Below are positions 12,793 to 24,923 of a DNA stretch of 64,000 nt, piece after piece. The stretch is from Paragonimus skrjabini miyazakii. Its lineage: Eukaryota; Platyhelminthes; Trematoda; Plagiorchiida; Troglotrematidae. How positions within the stretch are numbered: the first letter of the stretch is position 1; every line of letters starts with the position of its first letter. The notes below the pieces were generated by a model that was not told where the DNA came from, did no database searches, and was given only the letters and a program-made list of their open reading frames with translations. A program made the translations under genes and the position numbers. The DNA lies in the NCBI GenBank assembly GCA_014338405.1, contig JTDE01002145.1, positions 31,884-95,883 on the forward strand, written 5' to 3'.

Positions 12793-13281
12793 GTAAGTTA
12801 CGATTGCTTAGGTTCCGTTTTATTTTGATTGATTTACGTGTGTTGCTTATTTGTTTTTTTATGAGTTCTCGTAAATTCGTAGACTCTACAGTACGTTCGG
12901 CTCTATAGCTTCCCGTGCAGCGGCTGGTGTATCAAAACACACCGTACCTGTCTTATGACATGTATACGGTTTTCTTGAGACTCACAGTGAAATTCAGGTC
13001 TGTGTTGTCCTCAACTGTTTTTCGTTTTTCCTATCTCTACTCAGCACTTATTCCTAAGGTGCTACACTGAGAGTTTTACACAATATTTCTAGGGGTGATA
13101 GTTTTCCACCCGAACAGCCTGAAGGTGGAGTTAACCTTAACGGAACACCAACTTTCAGACAGAAAAAAAAACAGATTCCACCTCCTCAGTCCCTATACGG
13201 TGGCGGATATTTTCACGTACATACTGTTACCAGGCTTACAATCCAATATGATCTGGTGCCTCACGATTGTTTTCCAACCAG
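12793..13281 (+). other. Intron, 0.49 kb, splitting FN3 B1
   Basis: This short intron separates the two halves of B1 at the same place as the 534-bp intron in B2. It ends in GATTGTTTTCCAACCAG. Nothing else is seen in it. Confidence 0.75.
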
Positions 13282-13404
13282 GTCACGTGTTTACACAACT
13301 TTCGCACAGGACCTCCTATCAATATACGATTCACGTGGTGTCTCAACCGGGTGATGTGCACGGTCCAACTTCTACACCACAAACGTTGAAGACACTGGAT
13401 TCTA
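13282..13404 (+). CDS. RPTP exon: FN3 domain B1, second half
   Basis: The exon supplies the C-terminal strands of FN3 B1: HVFTQLSHRTSYQYTIHVVS, then QPGDVHGP. The SQPGDV turn is shared with B2 (SQPGNV) and B3 (AQPGDV). It is 123 nt, exactly the length of the B2 and B3 second-half exons, and is phase 1 at both ends with donor TCTA|GTGAGT. The junction codon with 12792 is AGT (Ser). Confidence 0.88.
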
Positions 13405-16400
13405 GTGAGTTAAATTCAATGACACCAGTTGTCACATACAGTTCAAATGCGGTGTATGTGTAGGTGTGCGTAATGGTTGCCTATTTCTCAGATTTGTTTA
13501 TCATGTTGAATAAGATGCAAAACAAAAAGCACTAGTCTCTTTCAGTTAGTCATAATGATTGCATCACAACTAAACCTTCGGAGTCATTTAATGTTAGTCC
13601 TAACGTATTCTTCTGTGGCTGCAGTGAGCAGAAAGAGTTCCAATGAAATGCTACTTGAAGATTATTGTTGTCGGGTTTTTTTGTGCAACAGCAGTCGAAT
13701 TTTACAGGACTAGCGACAACAGCGGTGAGGTAACCAATCTGCGAACGAATTAGGATAATAGTTTATTTCTGGTTGATCAAACATAAGAACATTAACCGTA
13801 AATTGTGGAGCCATTTACGGTGTAATGTTGAACATTTACAGGGGTAAACTAGTACATTTAGATCTCATGTGAAAACTAGCAGTTTATCGAATCCACAGAT
13901 CTTCCTACCCAGCAAACCTAATCGCATCAGCTATTAGTTCCAAGACGTTACATGCGCCGTTGAGTGAATGTTTCTGGTTAACCACTTTTAAGCTGAAAAT
14001 CAATAAGATCTCGTGAATTAACGTCACGCACAATTCACCGGAGCTACAAAGATTAGTGGTACATACTAAATGATGTTGCATATCGAATTCAATTCCTTTA
14101 CTGTAAATATAAGCAAGCCATAGAACCTGTGGGTGTGTTAAAACTTACCAAGAAATGACTGTAAGTGGCTTGAGAGTTTTTAAATCTGAAATGGCTTAGT
14201 ATAACCGAAAGCAACTGAGAAATGTTTAAAAGTGTCCATAAATAACTCTGCTCAATAAACTGATATGACATTAAGTGTAGTTATCGAGTAAGACAAATGT
14301 TGGGTGAATGTGGCGGAAGAATGTTCCAGTATATGGACGGCGTTGAATTGCAACTTCAGTAATTTGCCTAGTAAATCCACCTGTTCGTCACCACTATCTC
14401 AATCGCTCGTATTTGGCACACCCTGATAAACAACGATTAGATGACACGTAAACTTGTCTCTGTATACCTAGATTGAGGGCCGTATGCCCAAACTTGTACA
14501 CCCAATCATTGACCGTTGTTTGACCTTGTACTATCAATAAGAACATGTTCTCACACCCGTACGTTTTTATGTAACGAGTCGGTTACGCCTAGTGTTCACT
14601 ATGAATGTCTTTTGAACAATTGTATACGGATTCCTGATAGGAGAATTTATTACTTTTGAAACCCAGCAATATGAAACTCTAGCTCATCTAGCTTCATTCG
14701 ATGTGGGCAAGTCGGAAAGCATGGTTGAATACAAGATCCGCGATCAAATGTGACTGTATTCGAATGTAATCATAAAATCTCAGCCATATCATACAACGCA
14801 ACTGGTAGAACTGTTGGGAATCAAGAGGTGGGAGTATCGGCTGAATGCCAAGATAAAACTGTGTTGTGTTTATTATAATGACCCTGAGGATGAGCATTGA
14901 CACCATGTTCGCGACTATCGTTTCCGTACCACATCCTACTAACTCTTTTAAGATTTATAGAAGCTGCAAAGTAACCACTGTTACCAGAATTTCGCATTCG
15001 CTGCAGTACGTTATTCTTGAAACTTTCGTATTGGTTTTCTGTCATCTAAAGTGATGTCACTTGTTGATTTTTACGCACAGATATTGGTTGATCTGATCGC
15101 TCTACTACGAAAGATGTTAGAAAGTGACAAAGAATTTTTGCGCGTGAAAAGAATCTGTTTATTTTCAGTTGAGGTTTAAGAACCGGTTATCGAGTTAACA
15201 AGAAAACTACAGAAAATGCGGCTTTATTATACTCTTTTACTTGAAAATAAACTACCGAGCGTATTTCATAAAACCTGGAGCTTACCAAAAACTTCTACAA
15301 GAGGATTTTTATGAGTGACAAGTTTTAAGCTACCTCTTGTATGAAAACGTTGGTGGTATCAGGTCAAACCTAAATGAATTACAGACACTTGAGGGAGGGA
15401 TAATATCTGCAATACAAAATTCTCCACCAACATCCGGTCAAACAGTAGTAGACTAATTTCGCATTGACGGAGAATAGCGGATCAAATTAGTAGATTCCTG
15501 CTTTAGATGTACAGGTTTCCATGTAAGCTGAACTTCCGAATATTAGGTCTGTCCACTCTGCGACTTACTGTCTACCACCGTGGTCAGTGTTGATAGGAAT
15601 GAAATGAGCGAAGCTCAATCCAGTCTACAGATATATGAAAGTTAACCGCCCTTACAGTTAACTTGGCGATCATCCTGACATACTTCCACGGGCAACTAAA
15701 AATGTACGTTTGTCTGTGTCTGCTTGTTTGTATTTTGTTCAAAGTTGGTCTGCTGCAAACCAACGTCTTTGTTCATATTCTCTGCTTACACCTTCGGCAG
15801 ATTTTCAGTATTTATTTATCGTTCAGCGTTGTTACTCCTTTGTCAATAAGTACAATAACGCATGTACACTTTCTCTTTCTGTCAGCAACACCAACCTCTT
15901 GATGACGGGATTTGTAAAACACTATCAGAATACAGCTCAGCTCACCAGAACATCACTTACCGCCTTAAGACACGCAGCATGTGGATAAAACTCACACATT
16001 TTAACGTGATTATTTAACCTGCCTAGTAACTCGAATCTCAGACATTGACTATTTAGATGCACTTACTTGGTTAGACTTATTATCACAACATTGGCACAAT
16101 GGCCAGCACATTGACGTTACAAGAAAGAGGGTCAAAATTACAGTACGTATACACTACCACAGAACTCCTAAAACGACGAAACTCAAGTTTAAGTCTTTCT
16201 TCCAACACAAACTAGGTGACTTGTTCGTCTAATTGGTTATAATCAAATTTGGGTGGTATTTAAATGAATTCAGCGGAGAAAGGACGGATGAGTATTGAAA
16301 GAAANNNNNNNNNNNNNNNNNNNNNNNNNNNNNNNNNNNNNNNNNNNNNNNNNNNNNNNNNNNNNNNNNNNNNNNNNNNNNNNNNNNNNNNNNNNNNNNN

Positions 16401-17016
16401 NNNNCATTTATTACGTTACATTCAATAAACATAACAATTCTATCTTAAAACTGGTTTGTTTTTCCTTTGTATCACATGTGATTGGTCCCTATTCTCAATG
16501 ACAACACCCATCCTATTGTTTAAAGATTGAATTCAGCAGAATGAGAGGCGCCAAAAAGACTTATCTGAATTGTAGCAGCCATGTTTATCGTACCTTAACA
16601 TAATGTATCCTGGATCAGCAAAACTCTTGATAATTTCGTTCAGTTTATCAACTGGAAATCTAAGACACTTGTCCAGAATGAACGGCAAGTTTATTCTTCG
16701 CCCGATTTTTACTACATCCGGTGCAAATGATCAGCATATATTGCACAGACGCCACTTGTTTTAAGATAAAATGTTTGGTGATGTATCCTGTGACAAACTG
16801 TGCTTCAGCTATAAGTCGGATTGAGCTAAGTTTTCAGATATATTCTAAAAACTAGGCGCTAACTAGTCAGGAAAATTGAGCAGCAAAATTCCATTTGACT
16901 GATTGATATTCTCCTCATTGAAGCTGTTAGCTGTGCAACTTGGCAGTCTTAAATAATATTCTGACATAAATTTATATCATTTTCTCATTAATAAAATTTC
17001 GAAACTCATTCGAAAG
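13405..17016 (+). other. Intron, 3.6 kb, with assembly gap
   Basis: There is no supported exon. It contains the 100-N gap at 16305-16404. The acceptor at the 3' end (CATTCGAAAG) has a weak pyrimidine tract compared with that of the near-identical exon A3. Confidence 0.55.
16305..16404. other. Assembly gap, 100 N
   Basis: A run of exactly 100 N is a conventional placeholder for a gap of unknown size. True missing sequence could include an exon or a repeat. Confidence 0.98.
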
Positions 17017-17319
17017 AACCTGATGCCCCACAGAACCTCCGCCTGAGTCAACTGGACGCTAATGGAGTAACTGTTCACTGGGAATATCCACAACTCAATT
17101 CGACTGGATTTAACGTGTCCAAATTCATCCTCATCGCATCCACTCCATCCCAGACTGCAAATCAGGTGACTGCTATTGTGGGTGTTTCGCGTCCTTTCAC
17201 TACGCGGTTGACACTTGAGCAGTGTACGGCGTACTTGATTCAGGTCGTAGCTTGGGACGAAAGTCTGGATATTCGTAGTGATCCATCCACGAATGTGAAA
17301 ACCGTGACATTGGCAAAAG
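17017..17319 (+). CDS. RPTP exon: FN3 domain A2
   Basis: This single exon encodes an FN3 domain with PDAPQNLRLSQLDANG, the core VHWEYPQ, then FNVSKFILI, and the F-strand CTAYLIQVVAWDE. It carries NST and NVS sequons. It is phase 1 at both ends, with donor AAAG|GTGAGA. The protein differs from A3 at only a few positions near the ends, and the central 182 nt (17079-17260) differ at only two visible sites, so the two exons are very recent copies or are homogenised by gene conversion. The weak upstream pyrimidine tract makes its inclusion possibly less efficient than that of A3. Confidence 0.87.
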
Positions 17320-18097
17320 GTGAGACTTTCTTTTGAAAACACAAAACGAAAGCCTGACATCACTTGATTTTCATGTAGAACATTCATCGCATCTCTGTCG
17401 CCGTTACTGACGGTCCCAAGTACAACAAAACAAAACAAAACAGCTACATTCCTTTCGTCACCACAGTGGCAGAAACGTCAACAGAAACTCTTTTAGTGCA
17501 CTTGAGCTATAAATTCTAATCCGAGATGGTCTTATTGTACTGTAGTGGATATTTGCTTCATGTTGTTAGTAGAACATGGACAATTTTGTTTGACCGCCTG
17601 TGGGTTGATCCATCGGATAGCGTCCCATACTGAATGACATAGTCTCTTCGGAGCTACTCTGTGTCAGGTTGCCTGATGGCTGCTCAAATTTTGGGTTATT
17701 CTAGTCAACGTTATTAAACCTTAGTTGCAAGATAGGTTTTTTTTCATTGTCGGGACTTTTATTTTCTACGTTTGTAGTAGAAAACAAGGCTTCTTTTATC
17801 AGTGTATGCGCCCTATTCCTTGTGCGGTCAAACGACTTAAGCATTGTTTTACTGTCAGTTGCCCATGTTTTCAGGATGTTTACCTATTGATTTTGTTGCT
17901 GAAAATTGTAGTGGAGACCTGGACCCGATTCACAGTCATAGCCATTAACATTTTCAACTATGAACCATACCGCTAGATACTACTACAGAAGCTGCTGTCG
18001 GTCTTGACATTACAGAATAATGAGTATGTACAAATTTGTAGCGAAGAAAAACGGAAGAAAATAAACAGCACTTGCGTTTCACGAAACAGAATAGTTA
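17320..18097 (+). other. Intron stretch before LINE-2
   Basis: No exon is supported. The stretch leads into the 3' tail of the antisense LINE that starts at about 18,098. Confidence 0.45.
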
Positions 18098-18745
18098 CAT
18101 CATCATCATTATAGACGGCAATACATCAGTGGTTCATACTGATGCTTAACTGCCACACAGCCAGGAAGGAAAAAAAGAGAGAAAATGAACCTATATGAGA
18201 GGCGGGTAAAAATAAGAAGGGGAGGGAAATGGACCTAACCACTAAAAATAGCTACTTCCATACTCAAATATACAACATCAATGCACCTACACCATGAAAA
18301 CAAACAACCGAGCTGTAAGTGAAAGTAAGGCGTCATCAGCAAGACAGCTTCCTTACGGCTTTCACTGCCCCGCATAATTAAGTGCACTCACTTCACAGAC
18401 AACTCGGCCAAACAAGGACAACATTCACGCCACTGAGCTCGATTAGCCGCTATCTCACCTAACATCTCAAGCCACGAGAGGTCCAGCCCGGGAGACGAAC
18501 CCGATCTACAGTGACCAACCCCTTCGTGAATGATTTCATTTGTCTACGCCAGGTCATCATCTGTCCACCTCGCACCTTACGCCAATCGGCCACAGCGTCG
18601 GCAAACAGTGCTCGGTGTGGCAAGCGATTAGCTAACATCCTTAGTACATGACCTAAAAATTTAAGTCTGTGCAAATGTAGTGACTGAATGAAAGAACTCG
18701 TTTGACAATCAGTGCTAAACACCCGCTTCCTAACCTCCGCGTTAC

Positions 18746-19705
18746 TCACTTGACACGAGCGACTGAACACATATATCGGTGATCAGACACCTGAAGACGG
18801 TTCAAGCCTTCTACCCTGAGCGGCCAGGTTTCGCTGCCGTAAAGCAATACAGCCCTTACTGTTGTCTGATATACGCGACCCTTAAGTTTCAGAGAGATAC
18901 CTTTCTGTCGCCATAAGTGTCTCAGATTAGTAAACACCGCTCTAGCCTTGAAAATACGCGCCACTATTTCATTCCCGATACCTCCACCGCCAACGCTGAT
19001 GAGGCTTTCCAGGTATACAAACCTGCCAACAACCTCCATGACTTCATTATCAAACATTAAATTTACATACTCACAGCAATCTTGCAGAAGCACTTTGCAG
19101 TTCGAGGCTGCAAAGCGCATTCCGAAGTACTTGGCAGAACGTGAAATTGCATTTAGCGTTGCTTGCGCTGCTTGAAAGTTGTCAAACAGCAACACCTTAT
19201 CGTCAGCATAATCAAGATCAGTCAGCCTTCTACCATGTAGGAGGTCCACACCGGCATCTTGAGACTGCCGGAGACAATCCTCCATTACTTCGTCCACGAC
19301 GAAATTGAACAAAAATGGTGAAAGGGGACAGCCTTGACGAACGCCGCTCCTGGTACCGAAAATGTCAGACAGCTCACCGTAAACCCTAACCTGAGCTGAA
19401 GTATGGGAGTAAAGCGCCGACAGTATGTTCACATACTTGATCGGTACACCCCTGCGTTTAAGCGACTCTAAAAGTGTAGGTCGATCCACCGAATCGAACG
19501 CACCTTTATAGTCAAGGAATACGGCAATTGTTGGCCGGCGGTATACATGACGCTGCTCCAAAATTTGACGAAGGGTAAAACTGTGATATGTACAAACCTG
19601 CCAAGGACGAAACTCCGTCTGTTCTTCTCTGATGTTTAACTTCCGAACTGCAGAGAGTCGACGAAGTATAATGAATGCAAGAACCTTTGAAATGACTGGG
19701 GTCAA
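18746..19705 (-). pseudogene. LINE-2 reverse transcriptase, 319-codon open frame
   Basis: This is the longest open frame in the window. It has the palm and finger motifs in order: VFLDYKGAFDSVDR, VRQGCPLSPFLFNFVVDEV, LDYADDKVLLFD (the catalytic YADD is intact), FAASNCKVLLQD and VLLYGSETWPLRVE. The Met near 19,705 is not a real start; the frame should continue from the upstream piece ending CENHRG through a one-base shift. The C-terminal part runs on in another frame from 18,770. The enzyme would copy the element's RNA at a nicked target, but with these breaks the copy is probably dead, though younger than LINE-1. Confidence 0.85.
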
Positions 19706-20647
19706 ACTAATCCCCTATGGTTTTCACAAGAGTCACGGGCTTCTTTTTTAAATATGGAAGCTATTATCGAGTGACCCCAACACAGATAGACGGTCTCCGT
19801 CGTCCACACCAGTTGAAACAGCTGGGTCAAGGACTCTGCTAACACCTTTCCACCCGCTTTGAAAAGTGTCGACACGATATTATCTAGACCAACAGCCCTA
19901 TTACGTTTGAGAGCTGAGATGCAATTGCGAACCTCAGTTTCAATGGGTGGTTCTAGATCTACCGACCAGAGCGTAACATCACAAGTTTGTGGTGGCAGCA
20001 TGGTAGAAGCAGGAGGCCAGCTAAATTGACCCTAAAAGCGTTTCACATAACGTTCTAACCTTCTGGCCATATAGATTAGTGTGTCATCTGTCTTGCTGAT
20101 AGCTCCACTGACAGACAGTCGCCTGGGACCAGTAGCACGGATCAGCCTAAAGAGTTTGCTGGTGCTCCCTGAGGCAAAAGCGGTCTCCATTCCCGCAACT
20201 CTTTAAACTAACCAAGCCTCAAGATCAGCCTTTAGGCTACGTCTCAGCTTCCCATGGATATTTCTTCTAAACGTATTATGTAAACTACCAGGAGGAACAT
20301 TCCGTCTGGCTTCTAACAACTCCAGAGATTTCTCTGAGATCCAACATTCGTTAAACTTACGTACCCCTGTGCCGTTTGCTACAGTAGCTGCTTTCTGAAT
20401 AGCCTGTGAGATTTGTGTCCAGCAGCTCTTAGGATCTTCGGAGTTAATACCACTAAGGCAGCTTTCTAGGCTGGTTTGGTACTTATGCTTTACCGATGGC
20501 AAAGCCAATTTATCCACAGCCAGTGGTTGCTGTCGGTGGGGTTGTTGTCCAGCAAAAGTACGAACAGAACGACAGCGTACCAACGTATGATCTGAGTCTA
20601 AGTACGTGGTTCAATAAAAAAGACAGTCTTGAATGGAACCCCGATTA

Positions 20648-21088
20648 CTATCTATCTATCTGAGACCAAGCCTGATTCGGAGCAGGAGGGCGCCAAGTGT
20701 AGCAGTGACGTGCACTATGCCTAAAACTAGTGCTGGTTGAAGATAGCTTATACTTAGCGCACAATTGCAACAATCGCCGGCCATTATTTGACCGACGTGA
20801 CGCCATCCCAAACCTGCCACTTAAACGAGATTCGGCCTCACCAAGGCGACCCACCTGAGCATTCATACCTCCGGCCTGAAGGATTATATCAGAGCCATGT
20901 GTTGACCGATGGAGAGCGGCCAGATCTGAGTAAAATGCGTTCTTGACGCCAACGCCACTACAATCAGTAGGAGCGTAAGCAGACGCAATGAATAAATTCC
21001 TGAAAGTCTTGCGTCCAGAGCTGGCCTTAACAGAACCTGCCAAGCGGACGGCACAAAGTCTACTGTTAACAGGAATCCAATCTATCAA
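20648..21088 (-). pseudogene. LINE-2 endonuclease, C-terminal part
   Basis: The fragment matches the second half of an AP-endonuclease-like domain of non-LTR elements: LFIASAYAPTD, a QAGGMNAQVGRL block in the place of the usual GDFNAxVG, and CYTWRPP followed by QIDR in place of the usual QIDH/Y. The Gly-Met replacement of Asp-Phe suggests loss of a catalytic position. Confidence 0.7.
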
Positions 21089-22399
21089 TGAGGCTGCGGC
21101 CGTCGAGCTAAGGACTATCCTACTCCAGCCTGACCTGTAACAGCGGCTGTGGAGTCACCCGAAGTGTATAACCAGTATCGGGTAGGCAATGCGGGTGCTG
21201 TTAGTTCCATACGTTGACTAGTGTCCCTGATTCTTGTCTCTGGGATACAGCAGACATCGACATGCAATGAGTCTAACGTTCATATGAGAGCGGCCTACTG
21301 ACCTGACTGTTTTAGCGTGTGGACGTTGAAACCACCTATAATTATTCGCATTCTAGGTTTAAGCAAGGGACGAGGGAGGCCTGAAGCTGGATGGCAAGAG
21401 ACGAAACTTACCGGCTCAGTGTTACCACGGTTAGCTATATCTGTTGTGGGACCTGTGGAGTAACTATCAGAAGTGGAGGTCGGGAGGGGCCTGATAACTA
21501 AATTTGATAGGACAGTGAGGGAGGGGTCAGCAGTAACATGTTTTCGCTCATCCACCCTGCTGTATGTAGCAGATAGAGCGACCCAGTTTATACTGCGAGA
21601 CGACCGATGCAGTATGGAATTACTTGTGTTATGATTATTCATGGTTGTGTGTGGGCTGAGATACTGCCAGGACGACCAGACCTAGACAGGAGAACGAATA
21701 GAGTTCTCAACCAAAGCCTTTGGCTCAAAAGCCTATACCGCAAGGCAGCGGTTGAGTGGCAGCTTATCAAAACCGGTACGTTTTCCGGAAAAAGATGCCC
21801 ACCTTCTTCTAACCCCCAACCTGGAGGACCGGGAGACTGGCTCATCAGACCTCTACATATTGGCCTGCCTGGCATGAGTGAGTCTATCGGTGTGGTGGCC
21901 ACACCGTCCATTTTAGCCCAATAGGTCATTGATATACTCAAACCGTCACACCACGTCAAAATCCATTTTCGTTGTGACAAGTTTACTGATACTGGCTCGT
22001 TATTAACTGTAACACACTGGCATGTAACAGAGTGATTCTAAACAGCAATCTGGATGGTCTCCAACTCTCCGACCAAGGCGACAGCACTTTCCAACCTTGC
22101 TCAGCGGAACCATTAGGGGTGTCATAAGTAGTGACCACCTCATCGCCTGACCACCGTGAGGTTTCAACTAATCATCGACAGCTACACTGAACGAAGGGTG
22201 GCGTGGTAGACCTGCTGTCGGCATACAGAGTACCGGGACCAGCCAATGAAGTCCGTGCATTTTAGTTTCCTCGGTTGTCAGCCGCGAAATTGCGCGTTGT
22301 TCAAGCACGCACCGACGAACTCTCGCGTTGCTCACTAAGGTGGCTTATTTGATGGGGACTAGCTGGTGGAGACACCGGCGGCGTAATTCCGAGAGACCA

Positions 22400-23312
22400 G
22401 GTATATATTCTACTGGAATGGACTAGGTTTGCGAGACATGGAGTAATACTGATCGCACACATGTATTATAAACTCTGCTTTTACTTGGCCACTGGATCTA
22501 TTTCTGACGTCACCGGCGACTTAAGTTAACACATGTACTGCTGGCTTTCGTTATCCTCGTGGACACCTCAGATACACTATAACGACCAGGTGAGATGATA
22601 CCACCCAAGTAGATAAAGCGGTCGACAACGAAGACAGCGTCAATATCAACCAGTCTTGTGACAATAATCTACACCCTGGGTGTTTAAACTGAATACCACA
22701 TAGACCAGCCATATCGTCTAACCGATTTAGCATGGTGCGCACGCTCTATGCTGAGAAGCCAAACAAAGCATTGTTATCCGTGTACTCAATACCCAAGGGC
22801 ATACCACTTGGTAAAGGTTCCACTTCGAATATACACTTTCAAATACACATCTCAGATCCTGATCCATCACGAAAATGAGAAGGAAATAGTAGATCAGACA
22901 CTACTGTTGAACGCCACTTGACGTAATGAACGCCGCAGCTGGTCTCCCATAATGCGCACCCTGCACGCACAGTAAGCATCCAAATTGTGGTAGGGACAGT
23001 CGCAGAGACATTGTCGGACAGCCGGGGTCAAAAATAGCTTTTAGATCAAAAATACAACGACCGCTGACTGAGTAAACAATTGCCAATACATTGCTGACTG
23101 TTAGAAGATAATGGTGTGAGTGATACACACATAATCAGAGCGGAAACCCATATGTTTTCCTCCCATCTGATCCACTCCTTGTTTCAGATGCTGCCACATC
23201 ACAAAACATGTGAAAAGGTTGGGTGAGATAGAGATAAGGCTGCTACTGCTGTGGTCGTCACGTGATGTCCCAGCACTTATTGTGAAGACAAAATTTATTT
23301 TCATATAGATTG
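22400..23312 (-). mobile_element. LINE-4: decayed antisense reverse transcriptase fragment
   Basis: On the minus strand, 22,901-23,128 reads CIFDLKAIFDPG and ends FITSSGVQQ, matching the LINE palm pattern F-DLKAAFDSV ... TSSGVRQG with many substitutions. Then 22,551-22,742 reads TMLNRLDDMAGLCGIQFKH, matching the post-YADD region. The YADD box itself was not found. It abuts LINE-2 on one side and a SINE-like copy on the other. The limits are approximate. Confidence 0.6.
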
Positions 23313-23690
23313 AACATCACCCACAATTGATTGCAGCTGTCGCATTCCTATAGACTCCAGTCGCCCCCTTTCGAACACCAGAAGCACTAGACTCGAGTTT
23401 CGCTCTCATTAGAGCACGTCAGCAGTGCATATCCTCGCCACTGCCGGGACTAGAACTCCGGCCACGCTGTTCATGAGACAACCGTGTTTACCACTGCGCC
23501 ATTGACCTCACGTTAGGCACGACCGAATTATCGTACGTGAAAATTTATCCACTCTCGCTTGTGAGTAATGATCAGGTCGCCCGATCGTCTCGAAAGGAGA
23601 CACAGTTATTGTCTGTTAACTCCAATCGATGACCCCTCGACTAGGACTTCTCTCCAAGTTGAAATCACAGAAATAATTGACTTGTTAACA
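23313..23690 (-). repeat. SINE-like element copy R1 (tRNA-related)
   Basis: This is the best preserved copy of a dispersed family of about 400 bp. Read on the minus strand it contains an A-box-like ATGGCGCAGTGGTAAACACG (revcomp of about 23,483-23,502) and, 20 nt further on, a T-arm-like stem-loop GCCGGAGTTCTAGTCCCGGC (revcomp of 23,443-23,462) with a perfect 5-bp stem. About 170 nt lie upstream of the A box, so the tRNA-like part is internal. It ends in GGGTGATGTTCAAT. No target duplication was found for this copy. Confidence 0.75.
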
Positions 23691-24095
23691 AGCACCGGTC
23701 ATCAGACACCTCCTCAGTTTTCCTTACGAAACAAAGAGGCCTAGTGATTTCAGACAATATTTTCTAGTCGCCATCTTTGAAAAGATCAAGAGAAATAAGC
23801 TCTTGAAATTCGCCTGTATTGTCACTATTAGCCACACAACCCCCAGCACCTACAGCTGACTCAGCTGATAAAGGGCAATGAAAATCAGGTCTTTCGCTGT
23901 GATCCAGCGGGAGCCCTGATTTTTTGCAGCCAAGTCTTATCTAAACCATTGAAATAGTTTGACCGATCAAGATTCGTTTGACATTCACTAATTTTTCTGT
24001 GAGTTTTATAAGCAGTATTTGTCTGTTACATATTTCTATGTGAATGTGTTTTGAGTAACTCACTGAAATTCATTTTCCTGTTGTTTATCTCATAG
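23691..24095 (+). other. Intron end before FN3 B2
   Basis: No other feature is seen. It ends with a pyrimidine-rich TTTTCCTGTTGTTTATCTCATAG-like acceptor. Confidence 0.5.
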
Positions 24096-24266
24096 TGCCT
24101 GGTCAGCCACAAAATCCATCCGTGGCTAATGTGAGACCCAGTGTGCAACGTCTGTCGTGGAAGAGACCAGATGTCAAAGTAGCTTGTGATCACATATACA
24201 TGATCGAGCAGATAAAAAAGGGTTCAAAGACATCAACTTTCTTCCACACAGCCTCAAGTGAATTAA
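24096..24266 (+). CDS. RPTP exon: FN3 domain B2, first half
   Basis: The exon encodes VPGQPQNPSVANVRPS, LSWKRPD, HIYMIEQ and ends HTASSEL, the N-terminal half of an FN3 domain. It is 171 nt, phase 1 at both ends, with donor TTAA|GTAAGC. The sequence is closely related to the B1 exon at 12625 and more distantly to B3 at 32430. It belongs to the RPTP ectodomain and must join the exon at 24801 to complete its fold. Confidence 0.88.
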
Positions 24267-24800
24267 GTAAGCTATTTTGATCCATTTTGTATATTTTTTC
24301 GACAGGCTTATCTGAGTCGTACACTTAGCTTTAATTATGTTTTGTCGGATCTTCTGGCGTTCTGTTGTTGATTGTAATCAACCACGTTTTGCGTAAAAAT
24401 GAACATTACCCATGAAATAAATATTGTGTTTAAATGTGTCAGCAATAACTGGCTATCGATGGATGCATGAACCACTCGTCTAGCTTGTCTAGCTTTCAGC
24501 TAATACTCTGCATGGCAGTTTGAGTTTGACGCCATTTGATACAATCTACAGTGTGAGGCAAAAGTAAGTACGGCAGGAGGCAAAATTTGCTTAGGCTCCT
24601 GACCAACTATGGATGATTACATTAGTGTTTATTAGGTAGCCTTTCTTAAGCTAGGACTGAAAGCTGGTTTGTTCTTAAATAAGTTTCTTCGAATGTATTT
24701 CTTTTCTTCAGTGTCCTTTTACCGGTTTTAGTATTATTTTCATTAGATTTTATAATCAGATCCTTTTATCTGAGTACTACCTGACTTACTTGTCAACTAG
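24267..24800 (+). other. Intron, 0.53 kb, splitting FN3 B2
   Basis: The intron sits at the same position as the one in B1. It ends in TTGTCAACTAG. Nothing else is seen in it. Confidence 0.75.
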
Positions 24801-24923
24801 GTCACATGTTTCCACAACTCTCACATCGCACAAACTACGGGTACAGAATTTATGTGGTCTCTCAACCGGGCAACGTTCGCGGTCTACCTACGGTATTTCT
24901 AACGATGGAAACAATGTCTTCAA
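24801..24923 (+). CDS. RPTP exon: FN3 domain B2, second half
   Basis: The 123-nt exon encodes HMFPQLSHRTNYGYRIYVVS, then QPGNVRGLP. It parallels B1 second half residue by residue (QLSHRTxYxYxIxVVSQPGxV). It is phase 1 at both ends with donor TCAA|GTGAGT. Confidence 0.88.

Larger units (their letters stand above)
18098..21980 (-). mobile_element. LINE-2: antisense non-LTR retrotransposon, RTE-like, near full length
   Basis: Read on the minus strand, this element shows an endonuclease start (IIGGFNVHTLKQSGQ, about 21,300-21,340), an endonuclease C-terminal part (SAYAPTD, GGMNAQVGRLGE, TWRPPAPNQ; 20,648-21,088), a linker region, the pre-palm block IETEVRNCISALKRNRAVGLDN (shown here as IETEVRN and RNRAVGLDN), a long reverse transcriptase frame (18,746-19,705) and a C-terminal part with LKFLGHVLRM and RLPGWTSRG (18,459-18,770). 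Its 3' end is a short CATCATCATCATT run at about 18,098-18,110, which reads AATGATGATGATG on its own strand. Frameshifts at about 19,705 and 18,750-18,770 break the frame. The right (5') boundary is approximate. Confidence 0.85.

Noticed and set aside
21639..21980. Overlapping 105- and 113-codon frames on both strands
   Set aside because: They lie in the 5' part of LINE-2 and show no similarity to a host gene; neither strand has a domain.
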